Source of the DNA: Crocodylus rhombifer
Lineage: Eukaryota > Chordata > Crocodylia > Crocodylidae
Direction: 5' to 3'
Length of the DNA: 64,000 bases
Assembly: GCA_038503035.1 (NCBI GenBank)
Contig: JAVSML010000028.1
Span: 193,464 to 257,463 of the forward strand
A program made the translations under genes and the position numbers. Shown here in pieces: positions 1 through 12,889 of the stretch. Position 1 is the stretch's first letter; each line of letters begins with the position of its first letter. Below the pieces are notes generated by a model. It worked only from the letters and a program-made list of their open reading frames with translations. It had not been told where the DNA came from and did not search any database.

Positions 1-3000
1 TATAATTAGATGAAGTCATAACAAATTTATTAGCATGCACAACTGAGCCAATGCATTTTGTTTGCTTTATGTTTTTGCAAGAAAAGGCAACACATTATGC
101 TTTTACATTCTCACCACCTTCCAGTCTCTTGCCCTAAATAATAACAGTGACATCCTTTACTTTGCCTTGGCTGCTTCATCCCATAGAAGTAGTAATAAAG
201 CCTTAAAGACTTTGCTTTTTTATATTGATCGTGTGTTGTGAAAAACATTTTTTTTTTTTTTAACTGGAAACCTACCCAAAAGAAAAGACCCAGGAATGGT
301 CTACTAATGCCAGTTTCCAGATTAAGGGATTTACTCTAACTTTTCCCACGCTCTGTGCAGATCTCAGATTTCCATAGAGCTTCAGTGAGGAGCTGTGCTT
401 TACAGCTTACTTATCCCATTTCTACTGGGCTGGTATTTTACTTGCTAGACTGAATATGCAGCTTACTGTAGCTTTCAAAAATACAACAAAGGGTGGACAC
501 ATGTTCAAAATCGGCCGATTAAAATCAAAATTAGTCAGATTAGTGAAAGTAGGGATTAGATTTATTTCTACCACATGTCACCTTGCATCTTACAAAAACG
601 AATGACAGCTATTGCATATGTTTGGATGCCCATTAACTGTTTTTTCTAGTAATAGGGCTATGTGCATATGCCCCATTTGAGGATAATCCTCAACATTTCA
701 CTTCAAAGCCTCATTAGAAATTGGAGTGGTAAGAGATTGGCAATTAAAAAAAATACAGCCAAATCTGTACTAACAGAACTGAGGAGCACTAAAAACATAT
801 TTCTAAAAAGAAAACCTCTGTGTTAACATATACAGGCTTCCTTTCAGGCTCAGACAATTGAGTTATGTCTTCCCACTATTCTATCTTTTTTTCTATTAAT
901 CCACCTCCTCCCCGCTGAAACCATTTTGGCAACTGATGAAAACATCCCTTTATTAAACACTCCCCTATCTGAAAGCTCCTCCCTACCATTTCACAGAGTA
1001 GTGGTGAAGTGTCATATCTTGTCTTCCTATTTTGGAATAGTTCAGTATCATAGGTCATCTAATAGATTTAATTGTTCTTGTTCAACACTGATCTTTTGTT
1101 CTAAGAGAGGAATAGGATTAATTATTTCCACATTACCAAATGGGATTCATGGTCTGTTACCAAGGGATCAGTCCTTAAGCATGTGTTTACTTTCTTGCGC
1201 TATGGCCAGAATGCTCCAAAACAGTCCCATGAGCAGAAATGTGGGGCAGTACTTTGTAAAAACCAAGGCACAAGCAGCAGCAAAGGAAAAATGTTATCTA
1301 AGGCCTGTGACAGACATCACACTTAAGATGTGATTAACTGGTTAATCAGGTCTTAAGTAGTGACCTGGTGGTTCATTCAATTAATGGGTGAAAAAATAAG
1401 GAATTGCATATTTTGTGTAATAACTTAATGGCTGGTTCCTATCATGTCTTTAATTGTACCTGTGCAAGTGCTCTTTCTCTGGAGTGCATGGGAGCGTTTC
1501 AAGACTCCCATGTGTTCCAGAGGCTGGGAGTGCCCTTCAGCTGACTGGGGCTCCTAACCATGGGAGTGTAGGGTGTGCATGTGCTCTCCCAGCTGGGAGC
1601 CAAGCTGGCTACTTGCTGGCAGGTGGAACCTAGCAAGCACATGTGGCATGGCAGGAAGCACAATTTTTGGGATCCTCATTTCAGTGCACAAAGTAGCACT
1701 CATGGTGAAGGCTTGGAGCAGAACTACATAATAGCATGCAGTGTATCTTCTTTGATTCAGTTATATAGGGTGAGCAACCTTGGAAGAGATCTGGTTCTAG
1801 ATTTCACCTCATTTGTAATTTTTTTTTTTTTTTTGAGTAAATAGTCCATAGGTACTGATGCTGAACATCATGAGCCTATATCTGGATGTCGTTCATGCTC
1901 CATTGGGTTGCTATACATTGTTAAACAGTTGCCTCTCTTCATCATCAAGACAGGAACATTTCAGCATCAGGTGAAGTGGTTTCATATCATTTACACATCA
2001 GTTAAGGGGCTCTGTCAAGAACAAGGACTCCTGACCAAGAGAACATTTGCATTAATTCCTTTGACTTCTTTTTTCTTTTTATTGAAGCTGATAGGAATTT
2101 TGCCTGAGCAAAGGCATCAGGATTGAGTCTATTGAGCCTTAAATTCATAAAGCACTTATGAGTCTCTGGTTAAAGTGCTATAGTAATATAAAAGGATTGA
2201 TGTAATTACTGATTACCAACCTATGTAACGGACACCTGCAGATCCTGCACACTTTGCTGCTAATATTGGATCTTTTGTGACACATTGCAAGCATAGTATA
2301 TCACTATTGCAAGAAAGGGGGGAAAAAAAGAAATCCCTACATCTGACATCCCCACTGAAGTACACCAGCAACTGAATGGTGAAGAAATGTGTTCACATAT
2401 TTCAGGCAGAATCATACTGATAATGCTTAGAGAGAAGAAGCCATATGCACATCCATGAAAAGAACAAAGCCCAACCCTCTAAGCAATATATTTCAGTATA
2501 AACCTGATATCAGAACTCCCTAAAGACAGCATTCCAGTCAGTACATTTTCACAGGGTGACGTATTTGGGCCCAATCCTGCTTTCACTCCAAGACAATTGA
2601 GAGAGAACTCAATTAAAGCTACACCAGCTATGTGAGGCAGAATGAGCCCAAAGCAAGAATTATGTTTTATATAATCTAAAGAGATGGAGCAGTAGAAAAA
2701 AAATTAAATTATTTCATAGGACAAATTTGATTTTTATGGCTCCAGACATTTAAGAGCATCCATGCTTCAATCAAATTATACTGCTGTTTTATGTGGGTTT
2801 CCAAAATTTTGATAAAAAACCAAGCTCATTAAATATATAGGCTGAAAGATGCACATACATTATGCATTGCATGGGGAGCTCTCAAAATGTTGGGCAGGAA
2901 GGAGGGAGATGAACTTCACCATGTCTATCCATAGCTGAACTTCAGGGATTCAAAGCCCTTCATTAGCTAGAATTTCATAGCCTGGACTGGACCAACAGCC

Positions 3001-6000
3001 TCAATCCTCTGCTCAGGGAAAATTAGATGCAGTAGTCTCATTGTACCAGTCCATTCAGGATCTTTGCATTATGAGGAGAATGAGGAAGCCACACATTTAG
3101 TTTTCAGATTGAGACTTTGTGGTACAGTAAGCCATACAAGCATTGCCAAAGCATAAGAAATAGAACATTTGGGAATATCCCAGAGGTAGGCATCATTGGG
3201 TTTGACCTCGCGTTTGGAGTTGGATTCCCAGTGTCCATTTGTCATCTTTTTTATCATCTGATATAGAGCTTCTCTATCTACCTCCCCTTTCCATGGAGCA
3301 GTAATCCCAGATTTAGGATTTTTCACGAGTTTTCTGCTCCTGTATAAAAGATACCGTGAAGGGTTGTATCTCCATTTAAATATGTATTATTATTTCAAAG
3401 AAACTATCTCATTATAATTTTTGTAAAAGCAACTTTGTTCTTCTCCCAGAAGAAACTACTGTTGTTTAGAAGCCATTTTAATTATCCTGTAATGTCCACA
3501 AAATTGCTATTGAAATCACAGCTTTTTAGTAAATCAGAGGTGCGATAAAAAACAAGGCCATACCATACCTGAAGATTAATGAATAAAAGCACTGGTCTTT
3601 TGTTCATTTATTTAACAGTTAATGTCTGTCAACAAAATTATAGACCTAGCTGTGTTATAATTTTCAAACCAACTGTAAAAGCATTTTTATAAAGTCCTCT
3701 GAGATGGTGAAGGCACAAACTAATGATTAGTGAGCTATAACAGTATTCTGGCAAGTTCTCACAAGATTCTGATCCTGGCCAGTCATCTCATTAAGTCACT
3801 TCTAAAAAAAAAATAATAATAATATTTATAAAGACCTAGCCAGGACAATGTAGTGAGTAGAAGTATAGCTTCCCAGCTGGCATTAAGTGTTTCTGTAGAT
3901 CACTATTTACCAGTATTTGTTTGGCCTGCAATTTTGGACTTGAGCAAGTTGCATTTTAGTTGTCTGAGGTCTTTTGGGCTGGCCTTAAGAAACTATTACC
4001 ATTAACCATAACTTCTCTTCAGAGTAGCTAAAAGCTTGATTCTACCTGAGGAAGACAGAAACTAAAATATTACTATGTAATAAAACCTTTGTTGTCTTTG
4101 CAATGGGATCTTGTGCAAATGATTAATGAAAACAGTGTTTAAAATCTTTAAAATGTTATGCTTATTCCACATAGTTAAATGCTCTCAAATATTAGAGACA
4201 GACTAAATTTACAAAACACGGAGAGCTTTTTTTCTTTCTTTTTTTTTATCCAAGCTGCCCCAAATTTAATGTTTTTTGGTCAGGTATATCTCAATAGCAC
4301 ATGTAATTATCTGATAAACTCAAAGACTGTCAAGCAGCCTATGTGGCAGTTTAACTATATAAGCCGTATTATCAATGGTAACTCATCACAAATGGACATA
4401 TTTGGACAATGCTCCTGAAGGAATTAATTTAACCACTCATCAATGAAATAAGGCTCTGTAACTTCTTTAAAACAAAGAAAAATAACACAGTGTCTCTGAC
4501 TCTATTGTGAAAGAATTCAAAAGCAGAGCTGTTGTCCCATTATCTAGGATATCTGGATTGGATGTTGAATGTACTGTTAGCATCCCAATTTTGGCAAAAC
4601 CATGAATCACGCTTACCCCTTCAGCAATACTCATAAGCTAGTGCTCACCTAGAACCCATCATTGAAGTCCCATTAACTTCAGTAGCATTTAGCATATTCT
4701 GTAATGTTTTTTCTGCACCGGGGCCCCTGAGTATAGAAGACCCTATGTCAAGCAGATAGTTTTGCATGTTTGTGGAGAGCGGGAATGATTTTGGCAGACC
4801 TCACTGGAGAGCTGTACACCCCTTGCATGATATGAAAACAGTTCTACAGAAGCTGGATCATGAAGGTAATGAGGAAGCATGCTCCAACCCTGAGGGGAGG
4901 ACAGTATTGCAAAGCAGATCCTTCTCATTATGTAGTCATCAGTGGCAAATATTTCTGTCCTACAGATCACTAGTACTCTGTCCTATTCGATGGATTCTGC
5001 ACTGGAAAGATGATTTGGCCTTGCATCCATTCAAAATATAATATATAATACTCTCTCTGGAAGGTCTGTAGTCCAGTGCTTCTCTAGGAAACATCAACCC
5101 ATGCACAGAAAACACAGACAGTCAACTACTTAGCATTCTTCTTTACCTAACTGAATGGTCAGGGTGGCGAGTTATTTTAAACCAAGAAAGAAGAAGAAAA
5201 GAAAAGGAAGACCTCAACTTTGAGGCCATTTGCCATTTGCTCCAAATAGAGAGATGTCCAGATGGCTTGTTTCATATTACTCTTAAAATGCAAAGGAATC
5301 AACCATAAAACAAAAGGTAGAGAGGAGCTCAATTTATTTCAAGTGTACAGAGGAAAGTGCTTGGATCTACATAAAATAAAGACTGTTATTGCCAGAGAAA
5401 GAGAAATGTGTTGGACGTGAAGCATAGCAATGACTGAATGAAGCGGCATTAATTTTAAAGAAAATGCTCACTTTCACTAATGTTGCTCTGTCAGTCATAT
5501 GAGAACAAACTGTGTTCTCTTAGATGAAGGTAGTTTGCTTTTCATCAACTGTACCTGTGTCATGTGCATTGTAGGTACAGATAAAATGTGAAAATAAGCT
5601 TTACAAAAGCATTACACACCCAGTGAATTCTTTCTTACTGGCCAGAAAAAAATCAGTGTACCTATCTATAATAGCAGTCAACATCAGATCACCATATATA
5701 ATAGCAATCACCATTGCTTGAAGAAATCAGCCCGTATTTCTTATAAATACTTACTGTCCGGTTTGTAACTTGGAGTATGGTGACTTTAAAGTTTGTCCAT
5801 TATCTGACATTAGCGTTTGATCGGTCTTTTCCTAAGGTCAGCAACCTCCAGTGATCTATACCGTCTCTTCTGAAGGTGATCCTTTTGAGTCAGGATGGCA
5901 ATATATTGGCAGTAAAATGCAGAAGGAATGCATTGCCGTTGCCCTTGGTTCTGTAAATGTATTTTCTCCTATGGGTAGTAAATGGAGAAATCTAGGTCAC

Positions 6001-7550
6001 AAGTATTTTCATAAACACCAAGTTATCTTACAATAATAAAACACAAATGAAAGCAATGTGCATTCTCATCCATATCACAGGATATTTTCACTGGGTGAGT
6101 ATTTCCTAAGGACATTATTTTGATTAATCAATCTAGAAAATTAGAAGTTAGCTGGTGAATTTAATGAGTGGTATTTTCAATAATTGGCTAAGTGAATTAG
6201 ACGAATTCTAATTCGCCTTGAAAAAGCAACAGGATGTGCTAACACTTTGAAAATATTACCTCACATGACCACTAGCTATCTATGAAGAATCACCTCCCAG
6301 TTCTACCTGTAGTTACTGGGGCAAATCATAGGGTGGGAGGGAATTCAGGGGTCATCTGGTCCAAACTTTTGCACAAAGTTAGGGACGCTGCTCATTTATT
6401 TTTACCCAAATAAGCCTCCCACTGGCTTCAGTGAGAATTTGGAGTGATAGAAATAAGGACTTTGGAGTCAGTGGGAGAGTTTTCTTAAGAAAGGACTGAT
6501 GGTCTGATCCATTTCCCTAACAATCAGTGGGAGTGGATTTTATCGAATGTCATGGTATCTGGATCAAGTCCTAGATAAGAACTTCAACATTTTAGATTTA
6601 AGTTGAGTAGAATTTAGAAATTAGATGGGGGGGAGGGGGTCCATTTGCAATGTTTTATTTCCTTTTCTTTATAATAAAATTCTAAACATTGTTCTCTAGA
6701 ATCAAACTATAGACTGAGCTTAGTTTGTTGGTGATAAATAATTCCGGTGCCACAATTTCTTTGGCATTAGATGTCTTAGGCACATGGAAATGTCTTAGGC
6801 TTAGGCACATGGAAAATTAATTCAGATCTACTGTGTCCCTCAAGCTATAAACTTTGATACTAGTCCTTCTTTTGACTGGTTATAGCTAATGCATATATAT
6901 ATTCTTGTGTACTGTACTGCTTGACCTAAATGCTCACCTGACAGTAGTAAAATAGCCTTGTAATTACTGTGCAACGTAATTGCATGTTTTTGTCTGTGAA
7001 AAGAAACGTTATCCCACGTTACTTTTCCCCAGTATTACCTTCACTGCCACGTTAGCGCAAGAATTAGAATAGTTTGGCATTTTATTTCACAACTGTTAAA
7101 GCTATGTGGCTGGGCCTGAATCACCGTCACATTACACGAGTACTGTGCCAAAGTAGCTCCTCACACAGAAGGCTGGAAGAATGTGGTGGCAAAACAACAG
7201 GGTCTATTAAACATTCATAGTAAACTTGCTTTAGTTCAGATATCATTCAGAGGAGGGACTAATTGGAACAGTGAGGAAGCAGGTAAAATATAATCTTGCT
7301 TAGTAAACCTATAACGAGATTTTACAGTGCAAGCAAAGGAGAAATTAGAAGTAAAGGTAGAGGTAGTGACAGCAAAACCTTTTGTGTTAAGATGTAAGCT
7401 TTAAATGCCTCTTAACCTCTTGCTTGTGTTTAACCTCAGAGGCACTGGTATTGTTTCTTAGAAGAGAACCATAAAGACATGTAAAAATAGAGCCCAGGGA
7501 GAGCTGAAAGGACAACAATGAGAAAAAACACAAGGCTTAATTCTTCTTCA
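1..7550. other. AT-rich intronic stretch, little recognised
   Basis: I see no gene here. There is a short poly-T (about 248-261), an AAT-rich run (about 3806-3822) and a local near-duplication at 6771-6816. A GC-richer block at about 1440-1760 has small hairpins and may be a decayed MITE. A short minus-strand CR1-like 3' end lies near 6328-6378. Phrases such as a 'cttcagtg' context near 4665 and 6430 suggest further old repeat debris that I cannot classify. Confidence 0.5.
6328..6378 (-). mobile_element. Short CR1-like 3' UTR fragment
   Basis: The run 'gggagggaattcaggggtca' followed by 'tctggtccaaac' is the reverse complement of the typical CR1 3' UTR (gttggac-tagatgac-tcctgaggtccctcccaacc). 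Only about 50 bp are recognisable and divergence is high. An accidental or other LINE match is possible. Confidence 0.45.
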
Positions 7551-7578
7551 CACTCATTTTAAAGGCCTATTTACATGG

Positions 7579-7989
7579 GTGAAATTACATGTTGCACTAA
7601 ATCTGTGGGATGTTAAGCAGTTAAAGTTAGAAGACACTATGAGCAGTTAGACATTAAGGGTTAAATACTGTTTCTTGCCTCCAGCTCTGACTTGACACTG
7701 GAGGGGTAGTGAGGGATGGCATGGCTAGGAGCCAGGACAGCTGGGATCTATCCCAGCTCTGGGTGGAAGGGAAAGGTGTTGGGGAGGGCAGGGACTGAGT
7801 GGTGCATCATGAGGTGCGTATTGCTTATTTTAGCTCTGTGGAGAAGACTGATGTTAGTGTTACAAGTTAGGTAGCATGGCCCAGAATTAACCCTCTCCTG
7901 AAGTTATGTAACTTTGCAACACTCAAAGGACATGTAGCACCAGTTAACTGGTGCCTAAAGTATGGTCTAAGTGTAAGCTGTAACTTCAC
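7579..7989. mobile_element. MITE family A, copy 1 (about 411 bp)
   Basis: The ends form terminal inverted repeats: it opens with gtgaaattacatgttgcact and its other end, reverse complemented, reads gtgaagttacagcttacact. The interior aligns along its length with 27035-27478, sharing 'ctctgacttg-cact', 'gctaggagccaggaca-ctggg' and 'agcatggcccagaattaaccct'. There is no coding capacity. The two copies are clearly diverged, so the family is old. No target duplication was confidently seen. Confidence 0.75.
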
Positions 7990-8079
7990 CCTCACAAAGC
8001 AGAGCCTTAGGACCAGACACGGTTTGGTAAACTAGGCCCCAAAACAGGACTTAAACACAATTCAGATACCCAAGTCATT

Positions 8080-8218
8080 AAATAACTGCAAGTCCCGGCT
8101 AGACAAAGCCTTGGCTGGGATGATCGAGTTGGGGATGGTCCCACTTTGAGCAGAGGGTTGAACTAGATGACCTCCTGAGGTCTCTTCTAACCCTCATTTT
8201 CTGTGAGTCTATGATTCT
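8080..8218 (+). mobile_element. CR1 LINE 3' end, truncated
   Basis: This is a typical CR1 3' terminus in + orientation: 'ggctagacaaagccttggct', 'gggatggtcc', 'ttgaactagatgacctcctg' and 'aggtctcttctaaccctc', then a tail 'tctatgattcta'. Severe 5' truncation is normal for CR1. The Penelope-like element follows immediately, with its target duplication overlapping the last bases of the CR1 tail. Confidence 0.9.
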
Positions 8219-8230
8219 AAGTCCATTCAT
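8219..8230. repeat. Target duplication, left copy (Penelope-like)
   Basis: The 12-mer aagtccattcat recurs perfectly at 9337-9348. Together they bracket the Penelope-like segment, which places the insertion boundaries. Confidence 0.7.
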
Positions 8231-9336
8231 GGACCCAATGGATTCAGACCATGCCTGGACAAGAAATGTAAAACCTGCCAACATACCTCCACCACCCCCA
8301 CAATAACTACACCCCACAACAGAACCATCACCATTCCTGGATCCTACACCTGCACCTCCAAAAATTAATATATCTCATCCAGTGCACCAAATGCCCTGAT
8401 GGAAAATATGTAGGAGAAGGGAAACAACAACTGCACACCAGAATGAATACACACCAGAATCTACCAAAGACAAGAATACCCAATTACTGGTGGGGGTACT
8501 CTTCTCACAGGACAATCACTCCCTCTCCAATCTCTCAGTTCTAATCCTCAAAGGGAATTTACACTGCACATTTTGCAGATGACCCTATGAACTTCACTTC
8601 GCCAACCTACTGGATACTAAAAATCATGGACTCAATATAGACATTGGATTTATGACACATTGCAATCTGCCTGACATCTGATTCAAATGGTACCTGCCTG
8701 GCCTGACCTCTTACATTCCTTCCCCCTAACTACCACCTTTTCTCTCCTCCCCTCCCCCACTTCTCTGCCGTTTATTTTCCTTGTTCCCTACCATTTCCTT
8801 TTTATTGCTAGCCTCCTTTTAACCTTGTATTATTACCTCTGTAGTGTTTTTCCTTTGGCCTTTTTTGTCCCCTGTTTTCTTCCCCCTCCATTACCTTTTG
8901 TTTTCCTACTTCTACCCTTTTATATTTTCACTGACATCCAGTCACACTTTTAGCTTCTCCCATTCCTGCTTTCCTGATCTCCAACTAGTTTACAGACTGC
9001 CTCTTTTTCACCTTGTATTTTATCTCTGTTATCTCCCACTGACTTTTTCTTCCCCCTTCTCTCTTCCCCCTCCCTTCCCTGCTCTTCCCTTTGTCTTGCT
9101 TATCTTTACCTATTAACATTTTCACTGACATCCCTCCACATGTTTAGCTTTTCTCATTCCTTGGAAATCTCATAACAGCAGAGACTCACTATGCCTGATG
9201 AAGGGTAATTGCGCCCAAAAGCTTGCTAAGAATGTTTTTTCCAACTACTCAGTAGTTCTAGTAAAAGATATCACATCTACTCAAAGAACCTTGCTTGTCT
9301 ATGTCCTTAGACCAACATGACTACAACCACAAAACC
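8231..9336 (+). mobile_element. Penelope-like retroelement, 5'-truncated, GIY-YIG remnant
   Basis: Frames at about 8245-8480 encode a Penelope-type endonuclease zone: a Cys-rich patch (C-x4-C-x2-C style, near 8252-8280), then IYLIQCTKCPDG and KYVGEGKQQLHTRM, which match the GIY-YIG nuclease of Penelope-like elements. A single-base loss near 8365 puts the upstream part out of frame, so the copy is dead. A pyrimidine-rich 3' region (about 8690-9110) follows, then a terminal part containing 'ctgatgaagggtaattg'. Twelve-base direct repeats (aagtccattcat) at 8219-8230 and 9337-9348 flank it and fit a target duplication. The reverse transcriptase portion is absent. Confidence 0.8.
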
Positions 9337-9348
9337 AAGTCCATTCAT
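9337..9348. repeat. Target duplication, right copy (Penelope-like)
   Basis: Perfect match to 8219-8230, directly after the Penelope-like 3' end. Confidence 0.7.
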
Positions 9349-9444
9349 AGCATCTAACAAAATAGGGCTGCTGCCCATGAAAGCTTATGCATTTCTGAAT
9401 GGGTTAGTAATGTGCTACCCTGCTGCATTCTTCTGAACTCATAA
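9349..9444 (+). mobile_element. Second Penelope-type 3' tail fragment
   Basis: The order 'gcatctaacaaaatagggct', 'gctgcccatgaaagcttatg', 'ctgaatgggttagtaa' and 'gtgctaccctgctgcattct' is the widespread amniote tail 'catctgacgaagtgggct...cacgaaagcttatg...'. I know this as the 3' end of Penelope-like elements. It directly abuts the right target repeat of the preceding element. Confidence 0.65.
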
Positions 9445-10780
9445 AAATCATTCCAAAATAACTCCATTTCAACACCTACAAAACCATTTCGATTCTAAAT
9501 TCATTTGGCATCTACATTTTATGGCACAGGTATCCTTAAGAACCTACACTTAGGCTTTTGCACATGTACAGAACCTCCCCAGTCTGAGCTTAACTTCTGT
9601 TATTATCTAGTTATAAGATGGAGCAGCTCCTTTACTCCACCTAAGTGCCCAGAGGGACTCATTCCAGTGTGTATTCTCAGAATACACTTGACGCACTCTG
9701 ATAATGGCCATGAGATTCAATTTCTACTTGGAGAATTGCTGTTCTCCTGCTAGAAAACAAGAGCGTGCAGATATTCAGGGTTTTTCTCCTGGAACAACCA
9801 TGGTCACTTTCACTCGAAGATAAAAGTGTACCCACCCCTCTTTTCAAGATGGATAGTGGCTAGATCACTTATCCAGGAAATGGTAGATCTAGGTATCATG
9901 GGGCTAGAAAGAGAAGAAGGGGAAGGGAGAGGCATGGGTTCTGTTTCCAGCTAAATAAAGCTTATTTCTGTTTTTATCCAGTGGCTGCCAAATATAAAGT
10001 ATACAAGTAGGCCAATGAATAGACTGGAATCCAGAAATGCCCCCTCCCAGCTCAGTGCCTTTACCGCTACTCTAGACAGCCATGCTCTCTTGCTTGCTCT
10101 CCCTGCAATTCTTCTGTTTTTGGCTCCCCCAGCGGCCTGGCTTCAGTAGAGTGTTAGAGGTTGCTTCTACCCAAACCATTTCATAACCTTGGTAATCAGA
10201 GCACTCTCCTGGAAGATGAGAGGTGCCTGAGGATGGCCTGTAAGCCATGTGTCCCTGTTTTGGGGTGACTGCTTCAATCATTATTGCATAAAGGGAGGAC
10301 AGAGATACTGCACCAGGAATTGGAGGACTTGAGGATCTGGATCCTGAATGAATGGAAGACTGTAATATGAAATCCTGAGGCAGGTGACTAAGCTTCAGAA
10401 ATGGGTTAGAATTGAGACTTACCCTTGTATTCAGCATTTCCAATTAGCTAGCCCTCTGCAGCTTCCCACTCAGGTTTCTTGTTAATTGTCCTTTGGAGAT
10501 ACCTAACTCTGCCCGTTGCCTGTTTAGGAAATGTAAGTGCCTAAATCTGCATCTCTGAATCAACTTTCTGGAGCCAGTCATTTATTTTTGCACATGCCAA
10601 AACCTAAAATGGAGGTACTTAAAGGTTCAATGTGTGAATGTAAATGAGAATCAAACCAAATACACATACCTGACAGCAACTTTTAAGGGGGTCACTCAGG
10701 GTAGAAACAGACATTGTGGAATTGTGGGGGAAGGTTCTTTTGTGAACTGACAGCTGGTTAAAAGATGGTAAGAAAAAGGC
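9445..10780. other. No gene recognised
   Basis: Unique-looking intronic sequence. A minus-strand open frame of 123 codons lies at 10072-10443. It has no recognisable domain and no splice-site pairing that I can defend. Confidence 0.5.
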
Positions 10781-10849
10781 AGGGCTAAATGGGCACTTCT
10801 CTGGATGGAGGGAAGAAAACAAATGGGGTCCCATTTTTCATTAATGCAC

Positions 10850-11529
10850 CTGGAAATGAGGGGTACAGGGTGAAATGTCCAGGGTTGCAGATGATACCAA
10901 ACTATTCTGTGGAGTCAAGTCCAAAGATGATGGAAAGGAACTGCAGAAATTTCACCAAGCTAAGTGAGTAGACAAAAATAAATAAATAAATAACAGATGA
11001 ACTTCACGATTAACAAGTGCAAGGTAATGCACCTGGGGAAAAATACCTTCAATTATATGTGCACAATTCTGGGTTCTAAACTAACTGTTACAATTCAGGA
11101 AAGAGACCTTGGAACCATTCTTGATAATGGTCTAAAAACATCAGCTCTGTGCATAATGGTGACCAAAAAAAAGAAGCTAATAAAATGTTGGGCATCATTA
11201 GAAGGGAATTGAAAACCAAAAAGAGAACATTATCATGCCATTTTACAAATCCATGGTGCTTCCACATCTTGAAAACTCTGTGCAGTTCTGGTCCCTATAT
11301 CTCAAGAAAGATGTAATAGAGTTAGAAAAGGAACCAAAATGATCAGGGGCTTGGAGCAATTCCCATGCCAGGAGAAAAAGATAAGGCTAGGACTCTTCAG
11401 TTTTGAAAGGAGAAGGCTGAAAGGAGTCTATAAAGTCATCAAGGGTGTGGAAGAAGTGAACAAGAAACTGTTGTTCCACAAGTTTCAAAATACTAAAACT
11501 AGGGGACACCCACTGAAATTAGTAGGTAA
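10850..11529 (+). mobile_element. Old CR1 LINE, reverse transcriptase C-terminal part (left piece)
   Basis: Shifting between frames, the sequence encodes CR1 RT landmarks: VADDTKLF (the catalytic DD motif, near 10882-10906), then INKCKVMHLGKN (about 11007-11045) and ERDLGTILDNGLKTS (about 11100-11145). Further matches run to about 11520. Several indels and stops make it a fossil. The 3' remainder resumes at 12249 after the hAT-like insertion. This copy looks more diverged than the CR1 at 38.5-40.7 kb. Confidence 0.85.
11522..11529. repeat. 8-bp target site duplication, left
   Basis: GTAGGTAA, identical to 12241-12248. An 8-bp duplication is the hallmark of hAT superfamily insertion. Confidence 0.9.
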
Positions 11530-12240
11530 TAGGCCTGTGTGAATAGGGAAGTATTCGATTCAGATTCGGATTAGGCTGATTCAGAGGACAGTGATTCAAT
11601 TTGGTGATTCAAATCACTGTCCCCATTCGATTCAGACAAATCAGAATTGGAGTTCCAGTGCTGATTTGGCGCTGATTCGGAGATTCAGATTGGCCGGGGA
11701 GAGGCGGGCACAGCTGGGTGGCTCCAGGTTCTCCCATGCTCCTCTGGCTGTGCCTGCCTCTCCCTGGGCTGGGGGGCTGCAGGAGAAGGCCCCATGGCTG
11801 CTCTGCCCAGCCCCATCCTCCACCCAGCCCCAGCCTAGTCCCAGCACTTAAAAAATATATATTTTTTAAAAAGCCCCACACTCACCAGCTGTAGCAGTGG
11901 GGATCAGAGCCTCTGGATGCTCATGGCACAGACATGCCCCCCCCCCATGCAGCATGGGGCAGTGGGGGGCTTCTCCCACACCTCCCCCCACTTGGGAAGA
12001 GGCAGGACAGCTGGAGGAGCCACGGGAGAACCTGCAGCTGCCTGGCTGTGCCTGCCTCTCTCCAGCCAATCCGAATCTCTCCAAATCATTTCTGAATTGA
12101 TTCTGAATTGATTTGGATTGGATTCAGACCTTTTAGTGGGTCTCCCAGTTTGATTCAGATTCAGAGATTCGGCCGCTGAATTTGATTCAAGCCAAATCTC
12201 CCTTGAATCAAATTGGTGACCAAAGCTTTGCATTGCCCTA
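11530..12240. mobile_element. Non-autonomous hAT-like fold-back element (711 bp)
   Basis: The element is bounded by perfect 8-bp duplications. Its ends are imperfect inverted repeats: TAGGCCTGTGTGAA at the left, and TAGGGCAATGCAAA when the right end is reverse complemented. Inside, long imperfect arms pair with each other, for example 11679-11735 with 12024-12082 (both containing ggttctccc and gattggc in complementary orientation). The centre is an AT palindrome near 11849-11868. Repeated 'gattcagatt'-like words occupy the subterminal regions. It has no transposase. It interrupts an older CR1, so it arrived later. Confidence 0.85.
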
Positions 12241-12248
12241 GTAGGTAA
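12241..12248. repeat. 8-bp target site duplication, right
   Basis: GTAGGTAA, identical to 11522-11529. The CR1 sequence resumes immediately after it. Confidence 0.9.
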
Positions 12249-12596
12249 CAGGTTTACTAACAAGAAAAAATACTTTTTCATACAATTCATAGTTAAGTTA
12301 GGTGGTGGAGGCAGATAGCTTAGTCAGGTTCAAAAAGGGACTGGATAAATTCATGGATGATAGATCTATTAACAGCTGGTGAACAGAATGGTTGGAAATG
12401 TTTCTTCTGTCATCTTTAACATTTCTAAACCAGTAACAGTGGATGACTGGGAAGTTATTGAATAGAGGGAAATTATTCTAGGGAGATCTGATTCAATGTT
12501 CTCCCTCTATAGCACCCATTTCTGCCACTGGCAGAGACCAAATATTTTGCTAGCTGACCCTTAGGCTGACCCAGTATGGCATGTCTTATGTTCTTT
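12249..12596 (+). mobile_element. Old CR1 LINE, 3' end (right piece)
   Basis: Continues the CR1 split by the hAT-like element. It includes 'tttttcatacaattcatag', 'aaaagggactggataaattc' and the terminal words 'ggctgacccagtatggcatg' and 'tcttatgttc', typical of ancient CR1 3' ends. Orientation matches the left piece, which supports one original insertion. Confidence 0.8.
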
Positions 12597-12889
12597 TTGC
12601 CTGACATCACAATTTTTATGTTGGCACAAATGTTGAACACATAGATATCACTACTCTTTGTTGTGCTACAAAAGGTACTAATACATTGTGCCACTTTATT
12701 GGAGCCAACATCTATTGTATCTGTGGTTGTAGAGTTCAGGCTGCCCAGAGCTGCCTGCACTCTCCTGCCACCCCAGACCGGTGCTTCAGAGGCTTGAGGG
12801 GCCCAATCCTGCATACACAAGGAATGATCAGACCCTTCAAGCCTCCAGAACAGCTGCCTGCCTTTTTGTACTTACAGAGATACACCCCA

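Noticed and set aside
926..1333. Plus-strand open frame of 135 codons in the first kilobase
   Set aside because: No neurexin or other recognisable similarity, and no defensible splice sites. Treated as chance.
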